NCBI RefSeq assembly: GCF_003325375.1
Contig: NZ_CP030862.1
Span: forward strand, 310,001-374,000
Length of the DNA: 64,000 nucleotides
Direction: 5' to 3'
DNA from: Streptomyces globosus
Lineage (GTDB): Bacteria > Actinomycetota > Actinomycetes > Streptomycetales > Streptomycetaceae
The notes beneath the pieces are model-generated. The model was not told where the DNA came from and searched no databases. It worked only from the letters and a program-made list of their open reading frames with translations. The position numbers and the translations under genes were made by a program. Of this stretch, positions 18,372 to 27,321 are shown in pieces (the stretch's first letter is position 1; each line of letters opens with the position of its first letter).

Positions 18372-19249
18372 GCGCCGCGGCTGCGGCGCCCGTGCCGGTG
18401 TTCGCCGGAGTCCTCTGCGCGGCTGCGGCCGCCTGGACGCTGGCCGGCGGGGAGCGGGCGGCCCGCCGGGCCCGGATCGTTGTGGCCGGGGGCGGCGCCG
18501 AGCCGCGCGGGCCGGGGCGCGGGCAGGTGTGGGCAGCCGCGGTCCGGGTGCGGGCCCAGAGCCGGCGGGAGTGGGTCGGCCTCGGCGCCGGGCTGGTGCT
18601 CGCGCTGCTCGGCGCGTCGGTGATCCCGCTGGCGGCGGGCGCTGCGTCGGTGCCGCTGCTGCGGCGCTGGCTGCGCGCGCGGCAGCGGCAGCGGGAGCGG
18701 TCCGCGCGCCGGGCCGGGGTCATCGCCCTGTGCGGGGCGGCCGTGGGGGAGCTGAGGGCCGGAGCCCAGCCGGGCCAGGCGCTCACCGCGGCCCTGCGCC
18801 GGTCGGCCGTCGGCCCCGGGGCGCCCGGGCCGGCGGAGACGGCGGTGCTGGCGGCAGCCGCGTTCGGCGGGGACGTGCCGGCGGCGCTGCGGGAGGCGGC
18901 CCGGGAGCCGGGAGCGGAGGGGCTGGTCGGCATGGCGGCCTGCTGGCAGATCTCGGTGGACGGCGGTGCGGGCCTCGCCGCCGGACTGGACCGGTTGGAG
19001 GGTGCCCTGCGCGCCGAGCGGGACCGGCAGGAGTCGCTGCGGGCCCAGCTGGCCGGAGCCAGGTCGACGACTGCCGTGCTCGCCCTGTTGCCGCTCGTCG
19101 GGCTGCTGATCGGCTCGGGACTGGGCGCGGACCCTCTGGGGGTGCTGCTGCACACCCCCGTCGGCTGGGGCTGTCTGGTCGCGGGGAGCCTGCTGGAGGG
19201 GCTGGGGCTGCTGTGGTGCAGCCGCATTGTGCGGGAGGCGGAGCGGTGA
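18368..19249 (+). CDS. tadB: TadB-like type II secretion system F membrane protein
   Basis: Protein of 293 residues with two N-terminal hydrophobic segments, a cytoplasmic T2SSF helical domain (about 105-240: ELRAGAQPGQALTAAL, DGGAGLAAGLDRLE) and two C-terminal helices. It should form the inner-membrane platform with the next gene product. The GTG start overlaps the tadA stop (GTGA). Confidence 0.88.
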   Translation: MSAAAAAPVPVFAGVLCAAAAAWTLAGGERAARRARIVVAGGGAEPRGPGRGQVWAAAVRVRAQSRREWVGLGAGLVLALLGASVIPLAAGAASVPLLRRWLRARQRQRERSARRAGVIALCGAAVGELRAGAQPGQALTAALRRSAVGPGAPGPAETAVLAAAAFGGDVPAALREAAREPGAEGLVGMAACWQISVDGGAGLAAGLDRLEGALRAERDRQESLRAQLAGARSTTAVLALLPLVGLLIGSGLGADPLGVLLHTPVGWGCLVAGSLLEGLGLLWCSRIVREAER

Positions 19250-20031
19250 CCGGCGCGCTGGCCGTCCACAGGCTGGGGACAGTGCTCTGCCTCGCGGCGG
19301 CCGTGCTGTGTGCGGCCGCAGCGGTCGCCTTGCGGCTGCGGACGCGGGCCGCCCGGCGCAGAACGGCCTCCGTGCTGGCGCTGCCGCCGGTCCGGCGGCG
19401 GACCGCCCCCGGACCGCGGGTGCGGAGCGCCGCTGGCGAGTGGGCGGTCCCGGCGGCGGTGCTGGCCGCGGTGTGGCTGCTCGTCGGCGGCCCGGTCGGG
19501 GCTCCGGCGGGGTGCGTGGCGGCCCTCGCGGTGCGGCGGCTGCGGCGCCGGACCCGCCCGGATCCGGCCGGGGCGGCGGATCCGCGGGAGGCGGAGCGCA
19601 GGCTGCCGTTCGCCGCGGACCTGCTGGCGGCCTGCCTGGCGGCCGGAGCCGGGCCGGTGCAGGCCGCGGAAGCGGTCGGGGAGTCGCTCGGGGGGCCCGT
19701 CGGCGACGGGCTTGCCCTGGCCGGTGCGGAGGTCCGGCTCGGTGGCGAACCGGGTGCCGCGTGGGGGAGGTTGGCCCGGATACCCGGTGCGGCTCCGCTC
19801 GCACAGTGCCTGGAGCGGGCCGCCCGCACGGGTGCGCCGGCCGCCGAGCAGGCCGCCCGCCTGGCGGGCGCGCTGCGCGAGGAGCGGGCCCGGTCGGCGC
19901 AGGCCCGGGCGCAGCGCGCGGCGGTCCTCGTCACGGCGCCCGTGGGGCTGTGCTTCCTCCCCGCGTTCCTGGCGGTGGGTGTGGCCCCGGTCGTCATCGG
20001 AATGGCGACCGGCATGCTCTCCGCCCGCTGA
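19246..20031 (+). CDS. tadC: TadC-like type II secretion system F membrane protein
   Basis: Protein of 261 residues with a hydrophobic N-terminus, a second segment around residues 65-95, a T2SSF domain (LPFAADLLAACLAAGAGPVQ onward) and a C-terminal hydrophobic segment ending in GMATGMLSAR. Partner platform protein of TadB. GTG start overlaps the tadB stop (GTGA). The sequence is very rich in Ala, Arg and Gly. Confidence 0.85.
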   Translation: MTGALAVHRLGTVLCLAAAVLCAAAAVALRLRTRAARRRTASVLALPPVRRRTAPGPRVRSAAGEWAVPAAVLAAVWLLVGGPVGAPAGCVAALAVRRLRRRTRPDPAGAADPREAERRLPFAADLLAACLAAGAGPVQAAEAVGESLGGPVGDGLALAGAEVRLGGEPGAAWGRLARIPGAAPLAQCLERAARTGAPAAEQAARLAGALREERARSAQARAQRAAVLVTAPVGLCFLPAFLAVGVAPVVIGMATGMLSAR

Positions 20032-20109
20032 AAAGGAATCAGAAGTGGCGGGTGGGGCGCAAAAGAAGCTGAGAGAACGTCAGTGCATGAATTTGCAGAG
20101 GAGGTTGCC

Positions 20110-20307
20110 ATGAGGATGATCTGGTTTCGTGTGCGGGCGGTGATCGGCGGGCGGGCCGGGGACGCCGGGATGTCGACGTCGGAATACGCCATGGGGACGA
20201 TCGCGGCGTGTGCGTTCGCCGCGGTCCTGTACAAGGTGGTGACGAGCGACGTGGTCTCCACGGCGCTCCAGTCGACCATCGGAAAGGCACTCGATGTGCC
20301 TTTCTGA
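20110..20307 (+). CDS. DUF4244 Flp-pilin-like protein
   Basis: Protein of 65 residues. A basic leader ends in GDAG, followed by MSTSEYAMGT and a hydrophobic helix (AACAFAAVLYKVV). Cleavage after Gly20 leaves Glu5-Tyr6 in the mature protein, the Flp prepilin signature (G/xxxxEY). This is the likely pilin of the operon. GAGGAGG precedes the ATG at 20110, which rules out the ATG at 20083. The gap to tadC is 78 bp, larger than the other junctions, which would suit higher pilin expression. No prepilin peptidase is encoded nearby. Confidence 0.88.
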   Translation: MRMIWFRVRAVIGGRAGDAGMSTSEYAMGTIAACAFAAVLYKVVTSDVVSTALQSTIGKALDVPF

Positions 20308-20683
20308 GGAAAGTCCGCGGACTGCTCCGGCCCGGCCGCGCGACGGCGGATTCGCCACCGCGGAGGCGGCTCTGGTGATTCCGGCCCTGGTGCTGTTCGC
20401 CGCCCTGCTCGTGTGGGCCCTGATGGCGGCGGCCGCGCAGATCCGCTGCGTGGACGCGGCCCGGGTCGGTGCCCGGGCCGCGGCCCGCTCGGAGCCGGGG
20501 CAGGACGCGGCCGCGGCAGCCCGGTCGGCCGCCCCGGCCGGGGCCGAGGTGGTGATCGAACGCAAGGGCGACCTGTGGCACGTTCGGGTGGAGGCGCCTG
20601 CGCCGGGGCCGGCCGGGCTGCAGGTGCGGCTCGGGGCCCGGGCGACGGCCCTGGCCGAGGACAGCGTGGGGCCGCCGCCATGA
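20294..20683 (+). CDS. TadE-family pseudopilin
   Basis: Protein of 129 residues. RDGGFATAEAALVIPALVLF is a prepilin-like signal (Gly followed by FATAE, with Glu5) and the start of one hydrophobic helix of about 25 residues; the rest is a small exported domain. TadE-like minor pilins assist Flp pilus assembly. Its ATG lies inside the end of the pilin gene (14-bp overlap) and it overlaps the next gene by 4 bp (ATGA). Confidence 0.85.
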   Translation: MCLSEESPRTAPARPRDGGFATAEAALVIPALVLFAALLVWALMAAAAQIRCVDAARVGARAAARSEPGQDAAAAARSAAPAGAEVVIERKGDLWHVRVEAPAPGPAGLQVRLGARATALAEDSVGPPP

Positions 20684-21048
20684 GGGGCGACCGGGGTTCG
20701 GCGACCGTGTGGGCGGCCCTCGTGGCCACCGCCCTGGGGGCGGTGTTCGGCGGTGTGCTGCTGCTCGGCCAGGCGGTGGCCGCCCGCCACCGCGCGGCGG
20801 CGGCCGCCGACCTGGGGGCGCTCGCCGCGGCCGCCACCTGGGCCCGCGGCCCCGAGGCCGCGTGCGCCGCCGCCCGGCGTGTGGCGGCGGCGCAGGGCGC
20901 CTCCGTCGCCGCCTGCCTCCTCCACGGGGAGGTGGCCGAGGTTGCGGCCCGCCCCGCCGCGGGCCCCTTCACCCCGGTGATCACGGCCCGCGCGGGCCCG
21001 TCCTCGGCCGAGGACGCACCGCCTCCGGCCGCGGAGGAGCCGCACGGC
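20680..21048 (+). CDS. Rv3654c-like TadE-type protein; no stop codon at the expected end
   Basis: The recognisable protein (about 120 residues) begins RGDRGSATVWAALVATAL, a prepilin-like N-terminus without the Glu, followed by a helix and a small domain (AACLLHGEVAEV, TPVITARAGP) as in Rv3654c-type proteins. Homologues normally stop soon after this. Here the frame stays open until 23370, running antisense through the whole helicase gene. The end given (21048) is where the convergent gene ends, not a stop codon. Either the stop was lost, or a base error hides it. The start overlaps the TadE gene (ATGA). Confidence 0.6.
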
Positions 21049-23532
21049 TCAGGGGGCGGGCGGCTGCGGGTCGGTCCCGGGGGCGTCCGGGGCGTGGGCG
21101 AGGAGGCGGGTCAGGAGGCGGATCGCGCCCCGCTTGTGGAGCGGGTCGTTGCCATTGCCGCACTTCGGGGACTGGATGCAGGAGGGGCACCCCGCCTCGC
21201 ACTCGCAGGCGGCGATCGCGTCGCGGGTCGCCGTCAGCCAGGCGCGGGCCGTGTGGAAGGCCCGCTCCGCGAAGCCGGCTCCGCCGGGGTGGCCGTCGTA
21301 GACGAAGACGGTCGGCAGCAGGGTGTCCGGGTGCAGGGGGACGGAGACGCCGCCGATGTCCCAGCGGTCGCAGGTCGCGAACAGCGGCAGCAGGCCGATG
21401 GAGGCGTGCTCGGCGGCGTGCAGGGCCCCGCCGAGGATCTCCGGGGTGATCCCCGCCTCGTCCAGCTGGTCCTCGGTGACCGTCCACCACACGGCGCGGG
21501 TGCGCAGGGTGCGCGGCGGCAGGTCCAGCTTGGCCTCGCCGAGGACCTCGCCGGTGATCAGCTTGCGGCGCAGGTAGGACACCACCTGGTTGGTCACCTC
21601 CACCGAGCCGTAGCAGAGCCGGGCGTCCCCCCAGGGGATCTCGGCGTCGGTCTCCAGCACGGAGACGGCGGTGGTGTCGCGGGCGGTCGTCGAGAAGGGC
21701 GGGCTGGCCTCCTCGACGAGGGCGACGGAGTCCTCCAGGTCGAGGTGCCGCACCAGGTAGGTGCGGCCCTGGTGGAGGTGGACGGCGCCGTCGTGGACGG
21801 CGGTGTGGGCGGCCGACTCGTCCACCGTCCCCAGCAGCCGCCCCGTGCCGGCCTCCACGATCTGCACCGGGCGGCCGCCCCCGCCCCGGATGTCCGCCAG
21901 GTCCGCGGCCCGCTCCCGGCGCGTCCAGTGCCAGGCCGTGGCCCGCCGGCGCAGCAGCTTCGCCGCCTCCAGCTGCGGTACGAGCTCCCGGGCGGCCGGG
22001 CCGAACAGCGGCAGGTCCGCCTCCGTCAGAGGGGCCTCCGCGGCGGCCGCACACAGGTGCGGGGCCAGGACGTACGGGTTGTCCGGGTCCAGGACGGTTG
22101 CCTCCACCGGCCGGCGGAACAGCGCCTCCGGATGGTGCACGAGGTAGGTGTCGAGCGGGTCGTCGCGGGCGATCAGCACGGCCAGGGCGCCCTGGCCGGA
22201 GCGGCCGGCCCGGCCCGCCTGCTGCCACAGCGACGCCCGGGTCCCCGGATAGCCGGTGATCAGGACCGCGTCGAGCCCGGACACGTCCACGCCCAGCTCC
22301 AGCGCCGTCGTCGCGGCCAGTCCCAGCAGCTCGCCGGAGTGCAGGGCCGCCTCCAGGGCCCGCCGCTCCTCCGGCAGGTAGCCGCCGCGGTAGGCGGCGA
22401 CCCGCCCCGGCAGCGACCGGTCCACCTCGGCGAGCTTCTCCTGGGCGATCACCGAGATCAGCTCTGCGCCCCGCCGCGAGCGGACGAACGCGACCGTCCG
22501 GACCCCCTGCACGACGAGGTCGGTCAGCAGGTCGGCGGTCTCGGCCGTGGCCGTGCGCCGCACCGGGGCCCCCCGCTCGCCCCGCAGGTCGGTCAGCGGC
22601 GGCTCCCACAGGGCGAAGACCACCTCGCCCCGCGGGGAGGCGTCGTCGGCGACCTCGCGGACCGGCAGGCCCGTCAGGCGGGAGGCGGCGGCCGCCGGGT
22701 CGCTCGCGGTGGCGGACGCCAGCAGGAACACCGGGTCGGCGCCGTAGCGCGCGCACAGCCGCCGCAGCCGGCGCAGCACCTGCGCCACGTGCGAGCCGAA
22801 GACGCCCCGGTAGGTGTGGCACTCGTCGACGACGACGTAGCGCAAGGCACGCAGGAAGGAGGACCAGCGGGCGTGGGCCGGCAGGATCCCGCGGTGCAGC
22901 ATGTCGGGGTTGGTCAGGACGTAGTTCGCGTACTGGCGCACCCATTCGCGTTCTTCCACCGGCGTGTCGCCGTCGTACACGGCGGGGCGGACCGAGGTGC
23001 CGAGCGGCGCCGCCAGTTCGCGCACGGCGCGCCGCTGGTCGGCGGCGAGCGCCTTCGTCGGGGCCAGGTACAGGGCGGTCGCGCCCCGCCCGTTCGGAGC
23101 CTCGGAGCCGTCCGCGAGGGCGGACAGCACCGGCGCCAGGTAGGCCAGCGACTTCCCGGAGGCCGTTCCGGTGGCGACCACCACGGATTCGCCGTCCAGG
23201 GCGTGCTCAGCGGCCGCCGCCTGGTGCGCCCAGGGGTGCTCGACACCCGCGGAGCGGATCGCGGCCACGACATCCGTCCGGATGCGGTCGGGCCACACTG
23301 CATGACGGCCCTCCCGAGGGGGCAAGTGCTCCGTATGAGTGATGCGTGCAGCCCTCTCCGGCCCCCGTGACAGGCGGTCCAGGACCGTGCCGGGAGCGGG
23401 TTTCGGGTCCCCGGGCGCCCTATGGCGGCCGGGGCGGTGAGTATTGGCCATTGGAACCGAGTGTGTCACCGGCGTGCAGGACAATGGACGGAAGGCGTCG
23501 TGCGCGCCTGCCGGTAAGTGGTTGAATGCCAT
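21049..23532 (-). CDS. DEAD/DEAH-box helicase with C-terminal DUF1998 zinc domain
   Basis: Superfamily 2 helicase of 827 residues. Motif I ATGTASGKS, motif II VVVDECHTYRG (DECH rather than DEAH), motif III LLASAT, motif VI QQAGRAGRSGQG. The C-terminal DUF1998 has a four-Cys cluster in CECEAGCPSC...KC. This matches the mycobacterial SftH/Hrq1-like clade, which moves 3' to 5' on single-stranded DNA and probably acts in repair. ATG 23532 starts MAFNHLPAG, the N-terminus I recall in relatives; an in-frame GTG at 23700 would run into bldG. It diverges from bldG by 82 bp. Confidence 0.92.
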   Translation of the reverse strand: MAFNHLPAGAHDAFRPLSCTPVTHSVPMANTHRPGRHRAPGDPKPAPGTVLDRLSRGPERAARITHTEHLPPREGRHAVWPDRIRTDVVAAIRSAGVEHPWAHQAAAAEHALDGESVVVATGTASGKSLAYLAPVLSALADGSEAPNGRGATALYLAPTKALAADQRRAVRELAAPLGTSVRPAVYDGDTPVEEREWVRQYANYVLTNPDMLHRGILPAHARWSSFLRALRYVVVDECHTYRGVFGSHVAQVLRRLRRLCARYGADPVFLLASATASDPAAAASRLTGLPVREVADDASPRGEVVFALWEPPLTDLRGERGAPVRRTATAETADLLTDLVVQGVRTVAFVRSRRGAELISVIAQEKLAEVDRSLPGRVAAYRGGYLPEERRALEAALHSGELLGLAATTALELGVDVSGLDAVLITGYPGTRASLWQQAGRAGRSGQGALAVLIARDDPLDTYLVHHPEALFRRPVEATVLDPDNPYVLAPHLCAAAAEAPLTEADLPLFGPAARELVPQLEAAKLLRRRATAWHWTRRERAADLADIRGGGGRPVQIVEAGTGRLLGTVDESAAHTAVHDGAVHLHQGRTYLVRHLDLEDSVALVEEASPPFSTTARDTTAVSVLETDAEIPWGDARLCYGSVEVTNQVVSYLRRKLITGEVLGEAKLDLPPRTLRTRAVWWTVTEDQLDEAGITPEILGGALHAAEHASIGLLPLFATCDRWDIGGVSVPLHPDTLLPTVFVYDGHPGGAGFAERAFHTARAWLTATRDAIAACECEAGCPSCIQSPKCGNGNDPLHKRGAIRLLTRLLAHAPDAPGTDPQPPAP

Positions 23533-23614
23533 CGCGGCAGCCAATCTCTCCCCCGCCCGCGGGTGGGGGAGGCCCCTGGGGGGCGCCGCTCGATAGCAAG
23601 GTGCTGGAGGATCC

Positions 23615-23956
23615 GTGGACCTGTCCCTGTCGACTCGCACTGTCGGCGACCGTACGGTCGTGGAGGTCGGTGGCGAGATTGATGTGTATACCGCGCCCAA
23701 GCTGCGCGAGCAGTTGGTCGAGTTGGTGAACGACGGCAGCTACCACCTGGTTGTCGACATGGAGCGGGTGGACTTCCTCGACTCCACCGGCCTCGGTGTG
23801 CTCGTGGGCGGCCTCAAGCGCGTCCGCGCGCACGAAGGCTCGCTGCGGCTGGTCTGCAACCAGGAGCGCATCCTGAAGATCTTCCGCATCACGGGCCTGA
23901 CCAAGGTGTTCCCGATCCACACGACGGTGGAGGACGCCGTCGCCGCCACCGACTGA
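23615..23956 (+). CDS. bldG: Anti-sigma factor antagonist BldG
   Basis: STAS-domain protein of 113 residues required for aerial mycelium and antibiotic production in Streptomyces. [13 protein letters not shown] contains Ser57, the residue whose phosphorylation switches binding to anti-sigma factors. The near-invariant sequence and the partner anti-sigma gene downstream make the name secure. GTG 23615 follows CTGGAGGATCC. A hairpin CTCCCCCGCC/GGTGGGGGAG (23548-23557 and 23562-23571) lies in the probable leader. Confidence 0.97.
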   Translation: MDLSLSTRTVGDRTVVEVGGEIDVYTAPKLREQLVELVNDGSYHLVVDMERVDFLDSTGLGVLVGGLKRVRAHEGSLRLVCNQERILKIFRITGLTKVFPIHTTVEDAVAATD

Positions 23957-24082
23957 CGTCCGTCCCCGCCCCGGGCGCGGCCGTACGCCGGCCCGGGCAG
24001 CGGGGGCGCCGGAGAGGAGCGGGGGCGCGGGCCGCATGCGGTCCGGGCCTCTGCAAGGCACGCCCAGTCCGAGGGGGACGCA

Positions 24083-24520
24083 ATGGCCACCGTTGAACTC
24101 CGCTTCAGCGCCCAGCCCGAGCACGTCCGCACGGCCCGCCTGGTCGCGGCCGCCGTGGCGCGGCGGGTCGGCGTGGACGAAGCCGTGCTCGACGAGGTCC
24201 GCCTCGCCGTGGGCGAAGCCTGCTCACGCGCCGTCGGACTGCACCTCAGCAACGGGCTCACCGCGCCCGTCCGGGTGGTGCTCACCGAGGAGGAGAAGTC
24301 GTTCTCCATCGAGGTCGGCGACGAGGTGCCCGGCCCGTCCGGCGGGACCGTGCCGGGTCTGCAGGCGGCCCTCGACCCGGACGGCGACGCGGAGGACGAG
24401 ATGGGGCTCGCCGTGATCAGCGGTCTCGTCGACGACGTCGAGGTGATCAGCGGCGAGGCCGGCGGCACCATCCGCATGAGCTGGCCCGTCTCGGGGACGG
24501 GCGAGGGCGAACTGCCTTAG
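24083..24520 (+). CDS. Anti-sigma regulatory factor, RsbW-type ATPase (BldG partner)
   Basis: Protein of 145 residues with a GHKL/HATPase_c_2 kinase fold. LDEVRLAVGEACSRAVGLH is the N-box with the magnesium-binding region; MGLAVISGLVDDVEV is the G1/G2-like region. It lies 126 bp after bldG, as the orthologous pair does in S. coelicolor, and is expected to phosphorylate BldG and bind a sigma factor. ATG follows GAGGGGGACGC. A perfect terminator follows. Confidence 0.9.
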   Translation: MATVELRFSAQPEHVRTARLVAAAVARRVGVDEAVLDEVRLAVGEACSRAVGLHLSNGLTAPVRVVLTEEEKSFSIEVGDEVPGPSGGTVPGLQAALDPDGDAEDEMGLAVISGLVDDVEVISGEAGGTIRMSWPVSGTGEGELP

Positions 24521-24553
24521 CCGGTACTCCCTGAATATTTTTGGATCTTATTG

Positions 24554-24578
24554 AAGGCCCTGCCGAGCAGGGCCTTTT
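24554..24578 (+). terminator. Rho-independent terminator of the bldG operon
   Basis: Perfect 10-bp stem AAGGCCCTGC/GCAGGGCCTT (24554-24563 and 24567-24576) with a CGA loop and a run of four T. It lies 34 bp after the anti-sigma gene. Confidence 0.92.
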
Positions 24579-24712
24579 CTCGTTCCCGGACCGGTATTCC
24601 GGATCAATGACCAGGCGTCAATGCCTTTGCCCCATTACTTCTTTCGGGGGTAATGGAGTGACGCAATCTATTGGTGGGGTGCAAGAGCAGGCCAATTCCG
24701 TTTCCCGTGCAC

Positions 24713-24741
24713 TGTTTTGATGCGGAAGAGGTCCCTACAAT
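24713..24741 (+). promoter_or_regulatory. Probable hppA promoter
   Basis: TACAAT (24736-24741) is a near-consensus -10 box. At 17 bp spacing the -35 position reads TGTTTT (24713-24718), a poor match. A start point near 24748 would give a leader of about 30 bases with the AAGGAGG of hppA inside it. Confidence 0.4.
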
Positions 24742-24779
24742 CCGTCCACATCTTGAGCTCATCACGTCAAGGAGGACGA

Positions 24780-27182
24780 ATGACGGGGCTCTTCACCCCC
24801 AACGCGCCGGACGGCACCGCCGATCTGGCAGCCGCAGTACTCACCGAGGACAACCGGCTCATCGTCATGGTGATCGCGGCCGTCGCAATTGCCGCACTCG
24901 TCGTCGCGCAGGTCCTGGTCCGCCAGGTACTTTCCGCCGACGAGGGAACCGACAGCATGAAAAAGATCGCCGCGGCGGTCCAGGAAGGCGCGAACGCCTA
25001 CCTCGGCCGGCAGCTGCGCACCCTCGGGATCTTCGCCGTCGTCGTGTTCTTCCTGCTCTTCCTGCTGCCCGCCGACGACTGGGGCCAGCGGGCGGGCCGC
25101 TCCGCCTTCTTCCTCGTCGGCGCCCTCTTCTCGGCGGCCACCGGCTACATCGGCATGCGCCTTGCCGTCCGGGCCAACGTCCGCGTCGCCGCCGCCGCGC
25201 GCGAGGCCACCCCGGCCGAGGGCGAGCCCGCCAAGGACCTGACCGAGGTCTCCCACCGGGCGATGCGGATCGCCTTCCGCACCGGCGGCGTCGTCGGCAT
25301 GTTCACCGTCGGCCTCGGCCTGCTCGGCGCCTCCTGCGTCGTCCTGGTCTACGCCGCCGACGCCCCCAAGGTCCTGGAGGGCTTCGGCCTCGGCGCCGCC
25401 CTGATCGCGATGTTCATGCGTGTCGGCGGCGGCATCTTCACCAAGGCCGCCGACGTCGGCGCCGACCTGGTCGGCAAGGTCGAGCAGGGCATTCCGGAGG
25501 ACGACCCGCGCAATGCCGCGACCATCGCCGACAACGTGGGCGACAACGTCGGCGACTGCGCGGGCATGGCCGCCGACCTCTTCGAGTCCTACGCCGTCAC
25601 CCTCGTGGCCGCGCTCATCCTCGGCAAGGCCGCCTTCGGCGACCTCGGCCTCGCCTTCCCGCTCATCGTCCCCGCCATCGGCGTCGTCACCGCGATGATC
25701 GGCATCTTCGCCGTCTCACCGCGCCGCTCCGACCGCAGCGGCATGACCGCCATCAACCGCGGCTTCTTCATCTCCGCCGCGATCTCCCTGGCCCTGGTCG
25801 CCGCCGCCGTGTACGCGTACCTGCCGTCCTCGTACAAGGACCTCGTCGGCGTCGAGAACGCGGCGATCACCAACCACCCCGGCGACCCCCGGATCCTCGC
25901 CCTGGTCGCCGTCGCCATCGGCATCGTCCTGGCCGCCCTGATCCAGCAGCTCACCGGCTACTTCACCGAGACCACCCGGCGCCCCGTCCGCGACATCGGC
26001 AAGTCCGCCCTCACCGGGCCGGCCACCGTCGTCCTCGCGGGCATCTCCGTCGGCCTGGAGTCCGCCGTCTACACGGCCCTCCTGATCGGCCTCGGCGTCT
26101 ACGGCGCGTTCCTGCTCGGCGGCACCTCCATCATGCTCGCGCTCTTCGCGGTGGCCCTGGCCGGCACCGGCCTGCTCACCACCGTCGGCGTGATCGTCGC
26201 CATGGACACCTTCGGCCCGGTCTCCGACAACGCCCAGGGCATCGCCGAGATGTCCGGCGACGTCGAGGGCGCCGGAGCCCAGGTCCTGACCGACCTCGAC
26301 GCGGTCGGCAACACCACCAAGGCCATCACCAAGGGCATCGCCATCGCCACCGCCGTGCTCGCCGCGGCCGCGCTGTTCGGCTCGTACAACGACGCCATCT
26401 CCACCGCGGTGAGGGAAGTCGGGGCGAAGGCCGGGGAGATGAACCTCAGCCTCGACATCGCCCAGCCCAACAACCTCGTCGGCCTCGTCCTCGGCGCCGC
26501 CGTGGTCTTCCTCTTCTCCGGCCTCGCCATCAACGCCGTGTCCCGCTCCGCCGGCTCCGTCGTCTACGAGGTGCGCCGCCAGTTCCGCGAGCACCCCGGG
26601 ATCATGGACTACACGGAGAAGCCCGAGTACGGGCGCGTCGTCGACATCTGCACCAAGGACGCGCTGCGCGAGCTCGCCACGCCCGGCCTGCTCGCCGTCA
26701 TGGCGCCCATCGCGGTCGGCTTCGTCCTCGGCGTCGGCGCGCTCGGCGCGTTCCTGGCGGGGGCCATCGGCTGCGGCACCCTGATGGCGGTGTTCCTCGC
26801 GAACTCCGGCGGGGCCTGGGACAACGCGAAGAAGCTCGTCGAGGACGGCCACCACGGCGGCAAGGGCAGCGACGCCCACGCCGCGACCGTCATCGGCGAC
26901 ACCGTCGGCGACCCGTTCAAGGACACCGCCGGCCCGGCCATCAACCCGCTGCTGAAGGTGATGAACCTGGTGGCGCTCCTGATCGCGCCGGCCGTCGTGC
27001 AGTTCAGCTACGGCCCCGACACCAGCCCGACCGTCCGGGCGATCGTCGCGGCCGTCGCCATCACCGTCATCGTCGCCGCGGTCTACGTATCCAAGCGGCG
27101 CGACATCGCCGTCGGCGAAGGCGGCGACGGGGCCGCGGCCGAACGGGTGGCCAAGCCATCCGACCCCGCGGTGGTCTCCTGA
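24780..27182 (+). CDS. hppA: Proton-translocating membrane pyrophosphatase, K+-independent type
   Basis: Integral membrane protein of 800 residues with about 16 helices; it uses pyrophosphate hydrolysis to pump protons. DVGADLVGKVE (from residue 225) is the substrate site, and DNVGDNVGDCAGMAADLFES follows. GNTTKAITKG carries Lys514 where K+-dependent enzymes have Ala, so potassium should not be needed. The start ATG follows an excellent AAGGAGG. The gene is monocistronic between two terminators. A soluble pyrophosphatase is encoded at 54620-55111. Confidence 0.97.
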   Translation: MTGLFTPNAPDGTADLAAAVLTEDNRLIVMVIAAVAIAALVVAQVLVRQVLSADEGTDSMKKIAAAVQEGANAYLGRQLRTLGIFAVVVFFLLFLLPADDWGQRAGRSAFFLVGALFSAATGYIGMRLAVRANVRVAAAAREATPAEGEPAKDLTEVSHRAMRIAFRTGGVVGMFTVGLGLLGASCVVLVYAADAPKVLEGFGLGAALIAMFMRVGGGIFTKAADVGADLVGKVEQGIPEDDPRNAATIADNVGDNVGDCAGMAADLFESYAVTLVAALILGKAAFGDLGLAFPLIVPAIGVVTAMIGIFAVSPRRSDRSGMTAINRGFFISAAISLALVAAAVYAYLPSSYKDLVGVENAAITNHPGDPRILALVAVAIGIVLAALIQQLTGYFTETTRRPVRDIGKSALTGPATVVLAGISVGLESAVYTALLIGLGVYGAFLLGGTSIMLALFAVALAGTGLLTTVGVIVAMDTFGPVSDNAQGIAEMSGDVEGAGAQVLTDLDAVGNTTKAITKGIAIATAVLAAAALFGSYNDAISTAVREVGAKAGEMNLSLDIAQPNNLVGLVLGAAVVFLFSGLAINAVSRSAGSVVYEVRRQFREHPGIMDYTEKPEYGRVVDICTKDALRELATPGLLAVMAPIAVGFVLGVGALGAFLAGAIGCGTLMAVFLANSGGAWDNAKKLVEDGHHGGKGSDAHAATVIGDTVGDPFKDTAGPAINPLLKVMNLVALLIAPAVVQFSYGPDTSPTVRAIVAAVAITVIVAAVYVSKRRDIAVGEGGDGAAAERVAKPSDPAVVS

Positions 27183-27213
27183 CCCGGAGGGCCCCCTCGG
27201 CGGCCCGGCACGG

Positions 27214-27255
27214 AGGCGGACGGGCGGCGCGTACAGGCGCGCCGCCCGTCCGCCT
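27214..27255 (+). terminator. Terminator of hppA
   Basis: Perfect 18-bp stem (27214-27231 and 27238-27255; left arm AGGCGGACGGGCGGCGCG) with a six-base loop and three T, 31 bp after the hppA stop. Confidence 0.85.
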
Positions 27256-27321
27256 TTCCGCGACGTGCGACAGCGGCCGTGTATCTTCCCCGCGGAGAGC
27301 CTCCTCGAAGGGACCGATCCG

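Noticed and set aside
19262..19270. CCGTCCACA, a degenerate DnaA-box match
   Set aside because: It lies inside the tadC coding sequence near its start and fits the weak consensus only; expected by chance.
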